DNA from: Oscillospiraceae bacterium
Lineage (GTDB): Bacteria > Bacillota > Clostridia > UMGS1883
Direction of reading: 5' to 3'
Length of the DNA: 17,256 bases
NCBI GenBank assembly: GCA_022508735.1
Contig: JAFLUQ010000008.1
Location: 1-17,256, forward strand
In this document: positions 1 to 7,608 of the stretch, piece after piece
Position numbering within the stretch: position 1 is the stretch's first letter
Layout of the letters: each line of letters opens with the position of its first letter
The notes under the pieces: generated by a model
The model's database searches: none
Told to the model about the DNA's origin: nothing
What the model saw: the letters and a program-made list of their open reading frames with translations, nothing else
Position numbers and translations under genes: made by a program

Positions 1-2
1 CT

Positions 3-1412
3 TTGGAAAATGAGGAAATTATAGGCAGCACAGATTATGAACGCGTAACTCTGGCAGTAACTGCGCTGGGCTTAGACGCTGAGAAGTTCAATGGGCGGGA
101 TCTGACGGAGATTTACAAGACATACAATGGGAGACTGGCGGCAAACGGGAAAACCTATGCACTATTGTCGCTTAACTCCAAGCCGTATTCCGGCGATGCC
201 GACCTATACGTACAGGCCTTAATAGAAGAGGCCCATGACGGCGGAGGTTGGTCTCTGCGCCCGGGCGGCGATGTTGACATTGATGTGACGGCTATGGCAA
301 TTCAGGCGCTGGCTCCTTATTATGAATACGAACCCCGGGTCAGGGAGGCCGTTGACTCTGGCCTTTGCCATATCAAAAGTGAACAGGACGAGGAAACGGG
401 TGGCTTTGTGGGCATTGAGGGGTTAGTCAGCACCTGCTCGACGGCACAGGTCATATCTATGCTTACGGCACTAAATATCGATCCGTCGGGTGACGAGTGG
501 ACGACTGACGGCGGTCGATCCCCGATGGATGCCATGCTGGATCACTATAACAGTGAAAGCGGATATTTTGGAGAGTTTGATGACTATGTTCCCGATATGA
601 TGGCGACAGAACAGGCAGCGTACGCGTTGGCTGCATATCACCGCTTTCTTTGCGGCGATGCGAGCCTTTATGATATGTCTGACATAGACATACGTCCCTA
701 TGAAAAAAAAGAGGATAACGGATCGTATTGGGGAGATGAGGACTACGATCTTGGCGACTACCCGGAAGAGTGGTTTTACGAAAATGAATTTTCTCCAATA
801 GAAGACGATACTGCTTTTTTTATTCATAAAACGGATGTGAGATCCCCCGGTAAAACCTTCGCTGATATTAAGGGGTATATCTATCAGTACGCTATAGAGG
901 CTTTGGCAGAAAGGAATATCATAGACGGCAAATCCGAAGCCGTTTTTGAGCCGGACAGCACTATGACGAGAGCAGAATTTGCAGCGATCGTTACAAGAGG
1001 CCTGGGACTTCCGTTAAAAGGAACTGCGATATTTACGGATGTGACAGAAAATGACTGGTATTTTGATTATGTAAATGCCGCCTACAGTTATGGGATAATA
1101 AAAGGCGTATCAGTGGACGTGTTTGATCCCGGCGGCACGGTAACCCGTGAGGAGGCGGCAACTATGCTTGTTAGGGCTGCAAAGCTTTGCGGAATGGATA
1201 CAGAGATCCCGGTCTTTGGGGCGAGAAATATTCTCGCCGGCTTTGCAGATTATGTAAAGGCCTCGGATTGGGCAATCAGCTCTCTTGCCTTTTGTTATGA
1301 CAAAGGCGTGCTTTCGGATAAAGTTATGGAAATACAACCGAAAGAAGCGGTGACAAGGGCAGAGATCGCCGATATGCTTTATAATATGCTGTCTCTTGCA
1401 AAGCTCTTGTAG
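3..1412 (+). CDS. SLH-anchored surface protein with alpha/alpha-toroid (prenyltransferase/transcobalamin-like) domain, 5' truncated
   Basis: This is the C-terminal 469 codons of a larger protein. The frame is open to the window edge, and the TTG at 3 is unlikely to be the true start. Visible residues about 45-225 carry helical repeats of the prenyltransferase/squalene-cyclase-like toroid: GGW, then DIDVTAMAIQAL, GGF, STCSTAQVISMLTAL and ATEQAAYALAAY. Similar DxxTAMAxxAL helices form the alpha6/alpha6 barrel of intrinsic factor and transcobalamin. An acidic linker at about 230-280 (EEWFYENEF, EDDTAFF) leads to three SLH domains at about 287-340, 345-400 and 412-465, with MTRAEFAAIV, VTREEAATML and VTRAEIADML motifs. 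These would hold the protein on cell-wall polysaccharide. A DUF4430 gene and an ECF transporter follow, so I infer a ligand-capture role, probably for corrinoids. The alternative is a generic SLH surface protein. Domain calls are strong; the ligand is inference. Confidence 0.85.
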   Translation: MENEEIIGSTDYERVTLAVTALGLDAEKFNGRDLTEIYKTYNGRLAANGKTYALLSLNSKPYSGDADLYVQALIEEAHDGGGWSLRPGGDVDIDVTAMAIQALAPYYEYEPRVREAVDSGLCHIKSEQDEETGGFVGIEGLVSTCSTAQVISMLTALNIDPSGDEWTTDGGRSPMDAMLDHYNSESGYFGEFDDYVPDMMATEQAAYALAAYHRFLCGDASLYDMSDIDIRPYEKKEDNGSYWGDEDYDLGDYPEEWFYENEFSPIEDDTAFFIHKTDVRSPGKTFADIKGYIYQYAIEALAERNIIDGKSEAVFEPDSTMTRAEFAAIVTRGLGLPLKGTAIFTDVTENDWYFDYVNAAYSYGIIKGVSVDVFDPGGTVTREEAATMLVRAAKLCGMDTEIPVFGARNILAGFADYVKASDWAISSLAFCYDKGVLSDKVMEIQPKEAVTRAEIADMLYNMLSLAKLL

Positions 1413-1425
1413 GGAGTGAGTAACA

Positions 1426-2262
1426 GTGAAAAAACAAAAAAATAAAATTATGATCGGCGCGGCCATTGTAATCGTACTGGCATTTGTCTTTTGGTACGGC
1501 GGCAATGCTCCCGGGCTTCGTGGGTGGAAGCCCCGGCAGGAAACCAGCGAGGCAATTGTTCAGAATGAAGTGGCTCTGCCGACAGAAACAGATGTTCCGG
1601 ACGCCGAGCTGACTGAAAATGAGGCTGACGCCGCACCCGAGACCGCTCAGGAAACAGCCGCTGCCATGGAAGAAGCTCCCGAAAGCCCGCCGCTGCCTGC
1701 TGAGACAGCAAATGAAGATATTCCTGAAGAAAACGCAGTGGAGATAGATGAAACGGCCGAAAAAGACAAATATCAGACCGAGCCGATTCCCGAAGACAGG
1801 CCTGTTCCCATCGAGCCGCAGGACGCAGTGATCTCGGATACAGAGCTTACCTGCACACTTTCGGTTCGGTGTGATTCCATTTTGGACAACATGGCCTGGC
1901 TGGATGCGGAAAAGGCGGAGCTTGTTCCGAGTGACGGAGTTATATACGCCGAAAGGACTGTTACGTTTTATGAGGGGGAGAGCGTTTTTAATCTGCTTCT
2001 TCGTGAAATGAAACAGAACAAGATCCACATGGAATACGAAAACACCCCCATCTATAGCAGCGCGTATATCGAAGGCATAGGCAATCTGTATGAATTTGAC
2101 TGCGGAGAGCTTTCCGGCTGGATGTATATGGTGAACGGCTGGTTCCCGAACTACGGCTGCTCACGCTACCGCCTCATGGCCGGAGACAGGGTGGAATGGG
2201 TATATACCTGCGATCTGGGGGAGGACGTAGGCGGAAGTTATTCGGCGAGGAACGGGAAATGA
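1426..2262 (+). CDS. Membrane-anchored DUF4430 (transcobalamin C-terminal-like) protein
   Basis: A 278-residue protein starting at GTG 1426, with an AGGGAG ribosome binding site at 1411-1416 that overlaps the upstream stop codon. One hydrophobic segment at about residues 8-26 is an uncleaved anchor or signal; no lipobox cysteine is seen. Residues about 38-135 form a Glu/Pro/Ala-rich, low-complexity spacer that would carry the C-terminal domain away from the membrane. The DUF4430 domain at about 175-262 is recognised by VTFYEGESVFNLLL, GELSGWMYMVNG and the closing LMAGDRVEWVYT. DUF4430 is related to the C-terminal beta domain of intrinsic factor/transcobalamin. Its pairing with a toroid protein upstream and ECF genes downstream, the last overlapping by ATGA, suggests it helps bind and deliver the substrate. 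Domain identity is confident; substrate is inferred. Confidence 0.88.
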   Translation: MKKQKNKIMIGAAIVIVLAFVFWYGGNAPGLRGWKPRQETSEAIVQNEVALPTETDVPDAELTENEADAAPETAQETAAAMEEAPESPPLPAETANEDIPEENAVEIDETAEKDKYQTEPIPEDRPVPIEPQDAVISDTELTCTLSVRCDSILDNMAWLDAEKAELVPSDGVIYAERTVTFYEGESVFNLLLREMKQNKIHMEYENTPIYSSAYIEGIGNLYEFDCGELSGWMYMVNGWFPNYGCSRYRLMAGDRVEWVYTCDLGEDVGGSYSARNGK

Positions 2263-3146
2263 ATGAATTTAAAACCTATCACCCGATAGTGAATTTTATA
2301 TATTTTGTGTTTGTTATCGGATTTTCATGTGTTTTTATGCATCCGCTGTGTCTTGTTATTTCGCTCATGTGCGGCTTTACATACTCTGTGATGCTGAAGG
2401 GCAGAGGGGCAATAAAAAGAAATTTAATGTATATGCTGCCCATGCTGACTCTGATGGCGCTGATCAATCCCGCGTTCAATCATGAAGGCATAACAATACT
2501 TGCATACCTGCCGGGCGGTAATCCGCTCACACTTGAATCTGTGGCTTACGGTTTTGCTGCGGCGGCTATGATCGTGAGCGTTATTCTCTGGTTCTCATGC
2601 TTCAATGAAATAATGACGAGCGACAAGTTTATCTATCTGTTTGGCAGGGTCTTCCCGGCAATGTCTCTCATTATTTCTATGGCACTGAGGTTTGTGCCGA
2701 GATTTGCGGCGCAGCTTAAAACAGTAGCCAACGCCCAAAAGGGCATTGGGCGTGACGCGTCAAGCGGCAGTGTTATCAAGCGTGCTAAGTGCGGGCTTAA
2801 TATCCTGTCAATTATGACGACATGGGCCTTGGAAAACGCGGTCATGACGGCAGACAGTATGAAGTCCCGCGGATACGGAAGCACCGGAAGAACGGCTTTT
2901 TCAATATTTATATTTGACAAAAGAGACAAAAAAGCGCTTTTATGTATTTTACTTTCGGGGGCATATACATTTATCGGCAATATGGCCGGCGGAATGTATT
3001 TCAGATACTTTCCGAGCCTGAGGGGGGCGAAAGTATCTGGCTTTGGCATAAGCGTGTTTGCCTCATACCTGCTGCTTTGTATATGCCCTGTAATAATTGA
3101 GCTTTGGGAGGTGAGAAGATGGTCAGCTTTAAAATCGAAAATTTGA
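2259..3146 (+). CDS. ECF transporter transmembrane (T) component
   Basis: A 295-residue polytopic membrane protein. The ATG at 2259 overlaps the upstream TGA (ATGA) and has a GAGG site at 2247-2250; an in-frame start further upstream would lie inside the previous gene. Hydrophobic segments lie at about residues 10-45, 57-72, 93-115, 132-146 and in the C-terminal third at about 226-245 and 262-283. The cytoplasmic stretch includes MALRFVPRF (141-149) and the coupling-helix motif SMKSRGYG (200-207), which matches the Ala/Ser-Arg-Gly motif by which EcfT contacts the ATPases. It would transmit ATP hydrolysis to the S component. The next gene, which encodes both ATPases and the S domain, starts 28 bases before this one ends, so the two are almost certainly translationally coupled. 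Substrate is not readable from this subunit. Confidence 0.9.
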   Translation: MNEFKTYHPIVNFIYFVFVIGFSCVFMHPLCLVISLMCGFTYSVMLKGRGAIKRNLMYMLPMLTLMALINPAFNHEGITILAYLPGGNPLTLESVAYGFAAAAMIVSVILWFSCFNEIMTSDKFIYLFGRVFPAMSLIISMALRFVPRFAAQLKTVANAQKGIGRDASSGSVIKRAKCGLNILSIMTTWALENAVMTADSMKSRGYGSTGRTAFSIFIFDKRDKKALLCILLSGAYTFIGNMAGGMYFRYFPSLRGAKVSGFGISVFASYLLLCICPVIIELWEVRRWSALKSKI

Positions 3147-5551
3147 GTTTTACATATCCGAACAGAGAGAGCAAAACGCTTGATGATATAAATTTTACTG
3201 TAAAGCGAGGCGAATTTGTAACGCTTTGCGGAAAATCCGGCTGCGGAAAAACAACTCTTCTTAGGCTTATGAAATCCTCACTTACCCCTTTCGGCAAAAC
3301 GGAGGGCAGCATATATTTTGAAGAAATGCCGCTTTCATCTTACAGCGCAGGGGAGCAGGCGGCGGGCATAGGCTTTGTAATGCAATGCCCCGAAAATCAG
3401 ATCGTTACGGACAAGGTGTGGCATGAGCTGGCCTTTGGTCTGGAAAGCCTCGGGCACTCCACGCCGGAAATAAGAACAAGGGTATCTGAAATGGCTTCGT
3501 TTTTCGGCATACAGACATGGTTTCATAAAAATGTGACAGACTTGTCGGGCGGGCAGAAGCAGCTTCTGAACCTTGCGTCTGTTATGGTCATGCAGCCCTC
3601 TGTTCTCATTCTTGACGAACCAACAAGCCAGCTTGATCCTATCGCCGCTCAGGAGTTTTTAAAAACACTTGAAAAGATAAACCGCGAGCTTGGTGTGACG
3701 GTCATATTAACAGAGCATCGCCTTGAAGATGCGCTTCCGATATCCGATAGAGTTATTGTAATGGATATCGGAAAAATCATTGCGGATAGTTCCCCCGAGA
3801 AGGTCGGCGAAATTTTAAAAAACTTAAATCACGATATGTATGCAGCGCTTCCGACGCCTATGCGGGTTTACGGCGCGGTTGAAAATACACTGAAATGCCC
3901 CATTACTATTCGTGACGGCAGGGTATGGCTTGAAGATTACTCTGAAAACAACACAATTCACGCTGAGCTGATACCGCAAACAAGCACCCATAGTGATACG
4001 GCGAAAACGGTGATCGAAGTAAGGGACGTATGGTTCAGGTACGAAAAAGGCTCACCCGATATAATAAAGGGCATGAACATTCAGATAAAAGAAGGTGAGC
4101 TGATCGCGATCGTCGGCGGAAACGCCGCCGGCAAGACGACGGCATTGTCGCTCATAAGCGGGCTCAATACCCCGTACCGCGGAGAGGTTTTAATACACGG
4201 TGGCACTTTAGGGGTGCTCCCTCAAAATCCGCAGAGCTTGTTTCTTAAAAAGACGGTTTATCTTGACCTGATGGAAATACTTTCCGAGAAGAAGCTGTCA
4301 AAGGAGGAAAAGGCTGAAAAGGTGCGAAGCGTATCGGAGCTATGCCGCATCGAAAATCTGCTTGAGAGCCATCCGTACGACCTGTCGGGCGGAGAACAGC
4401 AAAGAGCGGCTCTTGCAAAGGTTTTGCTTATGGCTCCTGAAATACTACTTTTGGATGAACCGACAAAGGGTATAGACGCGCATTTTAAAGAGATATTTGC
4501 AGATATTATAAATGACCTTAAGGCAAGCGGCGTTACGGTCGTGATGGTATCGCACGACATTGAATTCTGCGCAGAACACGCTGACAGGTGCGCTATGTTT
4601 TTTGACGGCAATATCACCTCGTGCGCCGCTGCGAGAGATTTTTTTACGGGAAAGAATTTTTATACCACAGCCGCAAACCGCATGGCAAGAACAAGACTGC
4701 CGAAGGCTGTTCTTGCGGAGGATATTATCTTGGCCTGCGGCGGAAATCCCCCTGAAAGAACGGGCGTGAAGGTCGATTTGCCGGTCGCCGCCATGCCGGA
4801 CGGCGATAAAAAACAGGAACCGGGAAAGATTCTACCAAATAAAGCGCCAAAGCTGGCAAAGCGTACGGTAACGGCGGCGCTATTGATCCTTATCGCCATA
4901 CCGCTTACCATTTTTATAGGCATGTTTTATTTAGAGGATCGGAAATATTACTTTATAAGCCTGTTTATGATCATTGAAATACTTATACCCTTTTGTATGG
5001 TATTTGAAGGCAGAAAGCCAAAGGCAAGAGAGCTTGTGTTGATCAGTGTCTTATGCGCGATCGCAGTTGCAGGCAGAGCCGCATTCTTCATGCTGCCGCA
5101 GTTTAAGCCGGTAGTGGCACTTGTTATCATTGCGGGCGTTTGCCTTGGCGGAGAAACGGGATTTTTGGTCGGTGCGGTCACGGGCTTTGTATCTAACTTC
5201 TTTTTCGGTCAGGGCCCATGGACGCCGTGGCAGATGTTTTCTCTTGGCATAATCGGCTTTATTGCCGGAGTACTGCAAGGGAAAGGGTTGCTCAGAAGGA
5301 CCAAAGCGTCTCTCTGCATTTTCGGCTTTGCAATGGCCTTCTTTATTTATGGCGGCATTATGAACCCGGTGGAGGTGCTCCGGGCGCAGGCGTCTCCAAC
5401 GCTGAAAATGTTCATGGCGGCATACATAAGCGGCGCGCCCTTTGACCTGATCCATGCATCATCAACAGCCTTTTTCCTTTGGTTCATATCTGAAGAAATG
5501 ATAGCTAAAATAGAGAGAATAAAGGTTAAATATGGATTGATAGAAGGGTAA
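3119..5551 (+). CDS. Fused ECF transporter ATPase-ATPase-S component (A-A'-S)
   Basis: An 810-residue fusion. ATG 3119 is chosen for its GGGAGGTGAG site at 3106-3115. ATPase 1: Walker A GKSGCGKT 38-45, Q-loop Q89, LSGGQ 142-146, Walker B VLILDEP 162-168, His200. ATPase 2: P-loop GGNAAGKT 333-340, Q369, LSGGE 422-426, ILLLDEP 442-448, His479. After a linker at about 515-580, residues about 581-795 form a membrane domain of about six helices containing SNFFFGQGPWTPWQMFSLG (692-710), which resembles the ECF S-component family that includes the cobalamin-type CbrT proteins. Together with the separate EcfT gene this makes a complete dedicated ECF importer. Most ECF systems encode A, A' and S separately, so the triple fusion is notable. 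The cobalamin assignment rests on S-domain appearance and on the transcobalamin-like neighbours, and is moderate. Riboflavin or another vitamin cannot be excluded. Confidence 0.9.
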   Translation: MVSFKIENLSFTYPNRESKTLDDINFTVKRGEFVTLCGKSGCGKTTLLRLMKSSLTPFGKTEGSIYFEEMPLSSYSAGEQAAGIGFVMQCPENQIVTDKVWHELAFGLESLGHSTPEIRTRVSEMASFFGIQTWFHKNVTDLSGGQKQLLNLASVMVMQPSVLILDEPTSQLDPIAAQEFLKTLEKINRELGVTVILTEHRLEDALPISDRVIVMDIGKIIADSSPEKVGEILKNLNHDMYAALPTPMRVYGAVENTLKCPITIRDGRVWLEDYSENNTIHAELIPQTSTHSDTAKTVIEVRDVWFRYEKGSPDIIKGMNIQIKEGELIAIVGGNAAGKTTALSLISGLNTPYRGEVLIHGGTLGVLPQNPQSLFLKKTVYLDLMEILSEKKLSKEEKAEKVRSVSELCRIENLLESHPYDLSGGEQQRAALAKVLLMAPEILLLDEPTKGIDAHFKEIFADIINDLKASGVTVVMVSHDIEFCAEHADRCAMFFDGNITSCAAARDFFTGKNFYTTAANRMARTRLPKAVLAEDIILACGGNPPERTGVKVDLPVAAMPDGDKKQEPGKILPNKAPKLAKRTVTAALLILIAIPLTIFIGMFYLEDRKYYFISLFMIIEILIPFCMVFEGRKPKARELVLISVLCAIAVAGRAAFFMLPQFKPVVALVIIAGVCLGGETGFLVGAVTGFVSNFFFGQGPWTPWQMFSLGIIGFIAGVLQGKGLLRRTKASLCIFGFAMAFFIYGGIMNPVEVLRAQASPTLKMFMAAYISGAPFDLIHASSTAFFLWFISEEMIAKIERIKVKYGLIEG

Positions 5552-5561
5552 AGCAGCTTAA

Positions 5562-6002
5562 TCAGAAAAACCGTATTATTACCTTTCCGAACAGCTTATA
5601 ATACGGCGCCGGCAGCTCAGCGAAAACATAATAGTTTATCGCGTCAGCAACAAATATGCCGATGATCGAAACCCCTATCCATATAAGGCTGAACGGCAGG
5701 CATATGATGCCGTGGAAATTCAGCGGCATATCGTGATAATCCCACATCGGGTCTAAGCCTGCCAATAGGAATGTGCCGCCGATAACAAATTCAAAGGCCG
5801 TTATCACAAGCGACCCTATGCAGCCTTGAAGCAAAAGGTCCATGTCCCATGAGATGCGATCGTTGAGGCTGTCTATAATCAGCAGAATAATTCCGCCGCA
5901 CAGCCCCATAAGCGGGTAAGAAAAGCCCCTGAAACATACCTCAATAGTGATGTAAAGACAAAAACCGACGATAAACAGAATGGTTTTCCGTAGTTTTCTC
6001 AT
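5562..6002 (-). CDS. CmpB-like (putative ABC-transporter type IV family) membrane protein
   Basis: A 146-residue protein with about four hydrophobic helices at residues about 7-24, 28-45, 58-82 and 98-125. GFCLYITIEVCFRG, GGIILLIID and WDYHDMPLNFHGIICLPFSLIW resemble the CmpB-type putative ABC-transporter type IV family. These are small Firmicutes membrane proteins with no solid biochemical role, despite the name. The start at 6002 has a strong AAGGAGGGG site (complement of 6010-6018). It converges on the ECF operon with only 10 bases between stop codons. A TATGAT-like -10 lies upstream on the minus strand, but no convincing -35. It ends in lysine/arginine-rich KVIIRFF, and its last codons form one arm of a terminator hairpin. 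Family call is moderate; function unknown. Confidence 0.72.
   Translation of the reverse strand: MRKLRKTILFIVGFCLYITIEVCFRGFSYPLMGLCGGIILLIIDSLNDRISWDMDLLLQGCIGSLVITAFEFVIGGTFLLAGLDPMWDYHDMPLNFHGIICLPFSLIWIGVSIIGIFVADAINYYVFAELPAPYYKLFGKVIIRFF
5566..5606 (-). terminator. Intrinsic terminator overlapping the end of the CmpB-like gene
   Basis: On the minus strand CCGTATTAT and ATAATACGG (plus positions 5598-5606 and 5571-5579) form a perfect 9-bp stem with an 18-nt loop, followed by five U residues (A run at 5566-5570). The stem encodes the last codons of the gene, and the TGA stop (5562-5564) falls just after the U tract. The long loop weakens the call a little. Confidence 0.6.
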
Positions 6003-6071
6003 AATTTCACCCCTCCTTGTTTTTTTCTATCATATTCGCTGCAAATTCTTTTTAGAAGGCAGCAATGAATG

Positions 6072-6100
6072 TTGACATGGGTAAAGAATTATACTATAAT
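6072..6100 (+). promoter_or_regulatory. Perfect consensus sigma-A promoter for the rhamnose operon
   Basis: TTGACA (6072-6077), a 17-nt spacer and TATAAT (6095-6100) match the vegetative consensus at all twelve positions. Transcription would begin near 6107, giving a leader of about 24 nt. The -10 is half of a perfect 13-nt palindrome, ATTATA-C-TATAAT (6088-6100), which could be an operator. No catabolite-repression (cre) site was recognised. Confidence 0.85.
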
Positions 6101-6108
6101 GGTAATTA

Positions 6109-6161
6109 ATAGATATAGGGGGGAGAAGTGATGGAATACTGTCTGGCTATAGATATAGGGG
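6109..6161 (+). repeat. Exact 13-nt direct repeat spanning the rhaB ribosome binding site and start
   Basis: ATAGATATAGGGG occurs at 6109-6121 and again at 6149-6161, 40 nt apart. The first copy forms part of the rhaB ribosome binding site; the second encodes the Ile-Asp-Ile-Gly of the kinase phosphate-binding motif. It may be chance or a slippage remnant. Confidence 0.5.
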
Positions 6162-7501
6162 CCTCCGGCGGGCGGCACATTCTGGGCAGCATCCAGAGTG
6201 GGCGGCTCGAAACCGAGGAGATATACCGCTTTGAAAACGGTATGGAAAACCGTGAGGGCAGCCTCCTTTGGGATACGGAAAGGCTGCTCAGTGAAGTGAA
6301 AAACGGGCTCGCTCGCTGCCGTGAGATTGGAAAAATACCGGCTACAGTGGCTATTGATACCTGGGGCGTCGACTATGTGCTGCTGGATGAGGAGAAAAAA
6401 ACTATACTTCCGGTCTATGCCTATCGGGATGGGAGAACTAAAAATGCTGTTTCCGAGGCGGAAGGTCTGGTGGGCGGGGGAGAAGCGCTGTATGCCAGAA
6501 CCGGTATACAGACTCAGAGCTTCAACACCATCTATCAGCTTCACTGCCATAGGGGAGCTTTAGCAAAGGCTCGGCACTTTCTGATGATGCCGGAATATCT
6601 CAGTTACGCGCTCACAGGTGTTATGAAAAACGAGTATACCAACGCCACAACTACAAATCTGGTGAATGCTGAGGGCAAGGCTTGGGATGAGGAACTGCTG
6701 AAAAAACTGGGTATCGACAGCGGCATTTTTAAGGAGCTGACTGCTCCGCCTGCGGCGGTGGGGAGATTCTCGCCTGAAATAGCCGGCGAGCTGGGCTTTG
6801 ACGCGTTAGTACTTCTGTGCCCCTCGCATGATACGGCCTCGGCTGTGGCAGCTTGCCCGATCAGCGAAAACGGCATATTCATATCCTCGGGCACGTGGAG
6901 CCTTATTGGCACCGAGGTCAGTGAGCCGGTTTTGTCTGACGCGGCGAGAAAAGCCAATTTTACAAACGAGGGCGGCATAGACTATCGGTTCCGTTTTCTT
7001 AAAAACATTATGGGAATGTGGCTGCTGCAGGGGCTAAGGCGTAGCCTCGATAAAAAATACACCTATGATGAAATGATGAATATGGCTATGGAAAGCGATT
7101 TTACTGAAACCTTTGACCCCAACGCGCCGGAGCTGAACGCTCCCGAGGATATGCTGACGGCAGTGAGGGGGCTTTTAAGCAAGCCGGAGCTGCCTGTAAA
7201 AGATGTGCTTTCAAGCGTGTATCACTCTCTTGCGGCTTCATACGCACGCGCGGTGAGGGAAATTGAGGATATAACCGGTAAGGTCATTGACTCGGTCACC
7301 ATTATGGGCGGAGGCAGCAAGGACGGTTATCTAAATAGTTTGACGCGGGAATACACCGGCAAGCGGGTGCTGGCCGGGCCGACTGAGGCCACCGCTATAG
7401 GAAATTTATTGTCGCAGTTTATGTATCTTGATAAAGACCTGACTCTTGAAGCGGGTCGGGAGCTGATAAAGAAATCTTTCAATATACAGGAGGTAGTGTG
7501 A
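6131..7501 (+). CDS. rhaB: Rhamnulokinase
   Basis: A 456-residue FGGY-family sugar kinase that phosphorylates L-rhamnulose to L-rhamnulose-1-phosphate with ATP in the cytoplasm. ATG 6131 is preferred over GTG 6128 because the AGGGGGGAG site ends at 6125. The N-terminal phosphate-binding AIDIGASGGRH (6-16), DTWGVDYVLLD (76-86), the presumed catalytic base Asp234 in PSHDTASAV, SSGTWSLIG (252-260) and the ATP-domain motif IMGGGSKDGYLN (391-402) are all as expected for RhaB rather than xylulose or glycerol kinase. Length is slightly short of the E. coli enzyme (about 489). It is first in the operon, directly behind a consensus promoter. Its final valine and stop codon lie inside the left end of a palindromic element, and an AGGAGG at 7488-7493 just before it looks like an old ribosome binding site for the next gene. 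Confidence 0.95.
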   Translation: MEYCLAIDIGASGGRHILGSIQSGRLETEEIYRFENGMENREGSLLWDTERLLSEVKNGLARCREIGKIPATVAIDTWGVDYVLLDEEKKTILPVYAYRDGRTKNAVSEAEGLVGGGEALYARTGIQTQSFNTIYQLHCHRGALAKARHFLMMPEYLSYALTGVMKNEYTNATTTNLVNAEGKAWDEELLKKLGIDSGIFKELTAPPAAVGRFSPEIAGELGFDALVLLCPSHDTASAVAACPISENGIFISSGTWSLIGTEVSEPVLSDAARKANFTNEGGIDYRFRFLKNIMGMWLLQGLRRSLDKKYTYDEMMNMAMESDFTETFDPNAPELNAPEDMLTAVRGLLSKPELPVKDVLSSVYHSLAASYARAVREIEDITGKVIDSVTIMGGGSKDGYLNSLTREYTGKRVLAGPTEATAIGNLLSQFMYLDKDLTLEAGRELIKKSFNIQEVV

Positions 7502-7600
7502 AAAATAAGCGTCGCATCTCACCATTTATCGGAGCTTGAAGTACACAAAGTACGTCGGCGCTCCTCAAAATGGCAATCTGCTCGCTTCTTTTTCACACTA
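7494..7600 (+). repeat. 107-nt palindromic element between rhaB and rhaA
   Basis: The ends are near-perfect inverted copies: TAGTGTGAAAAATAAGCG (7494-7511) against CGCTTCTTTTTCACACTA (7583-7600), 17 of 18 paired. Inside lie further nested pairs, CCATTT/AAATGG and GGAGC/GCTCC, and a GTAC/GTAC hairpin. The outermost TA on both sides would fit a TA target duplication, as with IS630/mariner-type miniature elements, but this is inference. It has no coding capacity. It could instead act as an mRNA processing or stability hairpin. No second copy was found in this window. Confidence 0.75.
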
Positions 7601-7608
7601 TAACTTGT

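Noticed and set aside
3..5. TTG at 3 as the start codon of the first gene
   Set aside because: No ribosome binding site can be seen, and the toroid domain is incomplete at its N-terminus, so the gene continues upstream of the window.
240..310. First gene as a genuine terpene or squalene cyclase
   Set aside because: Only the helical toroid repeat is present; no class II DxDD acid motif is seen, and the SLH domains and DUF4430 neighbour place it outside the cell.
1324..2028. Minus-strand open frame opposite the DUF4430 gene
   Set aside because: Antisense shadow of a real gene with Cys/Phe-rich composition and no ribosome binding site.
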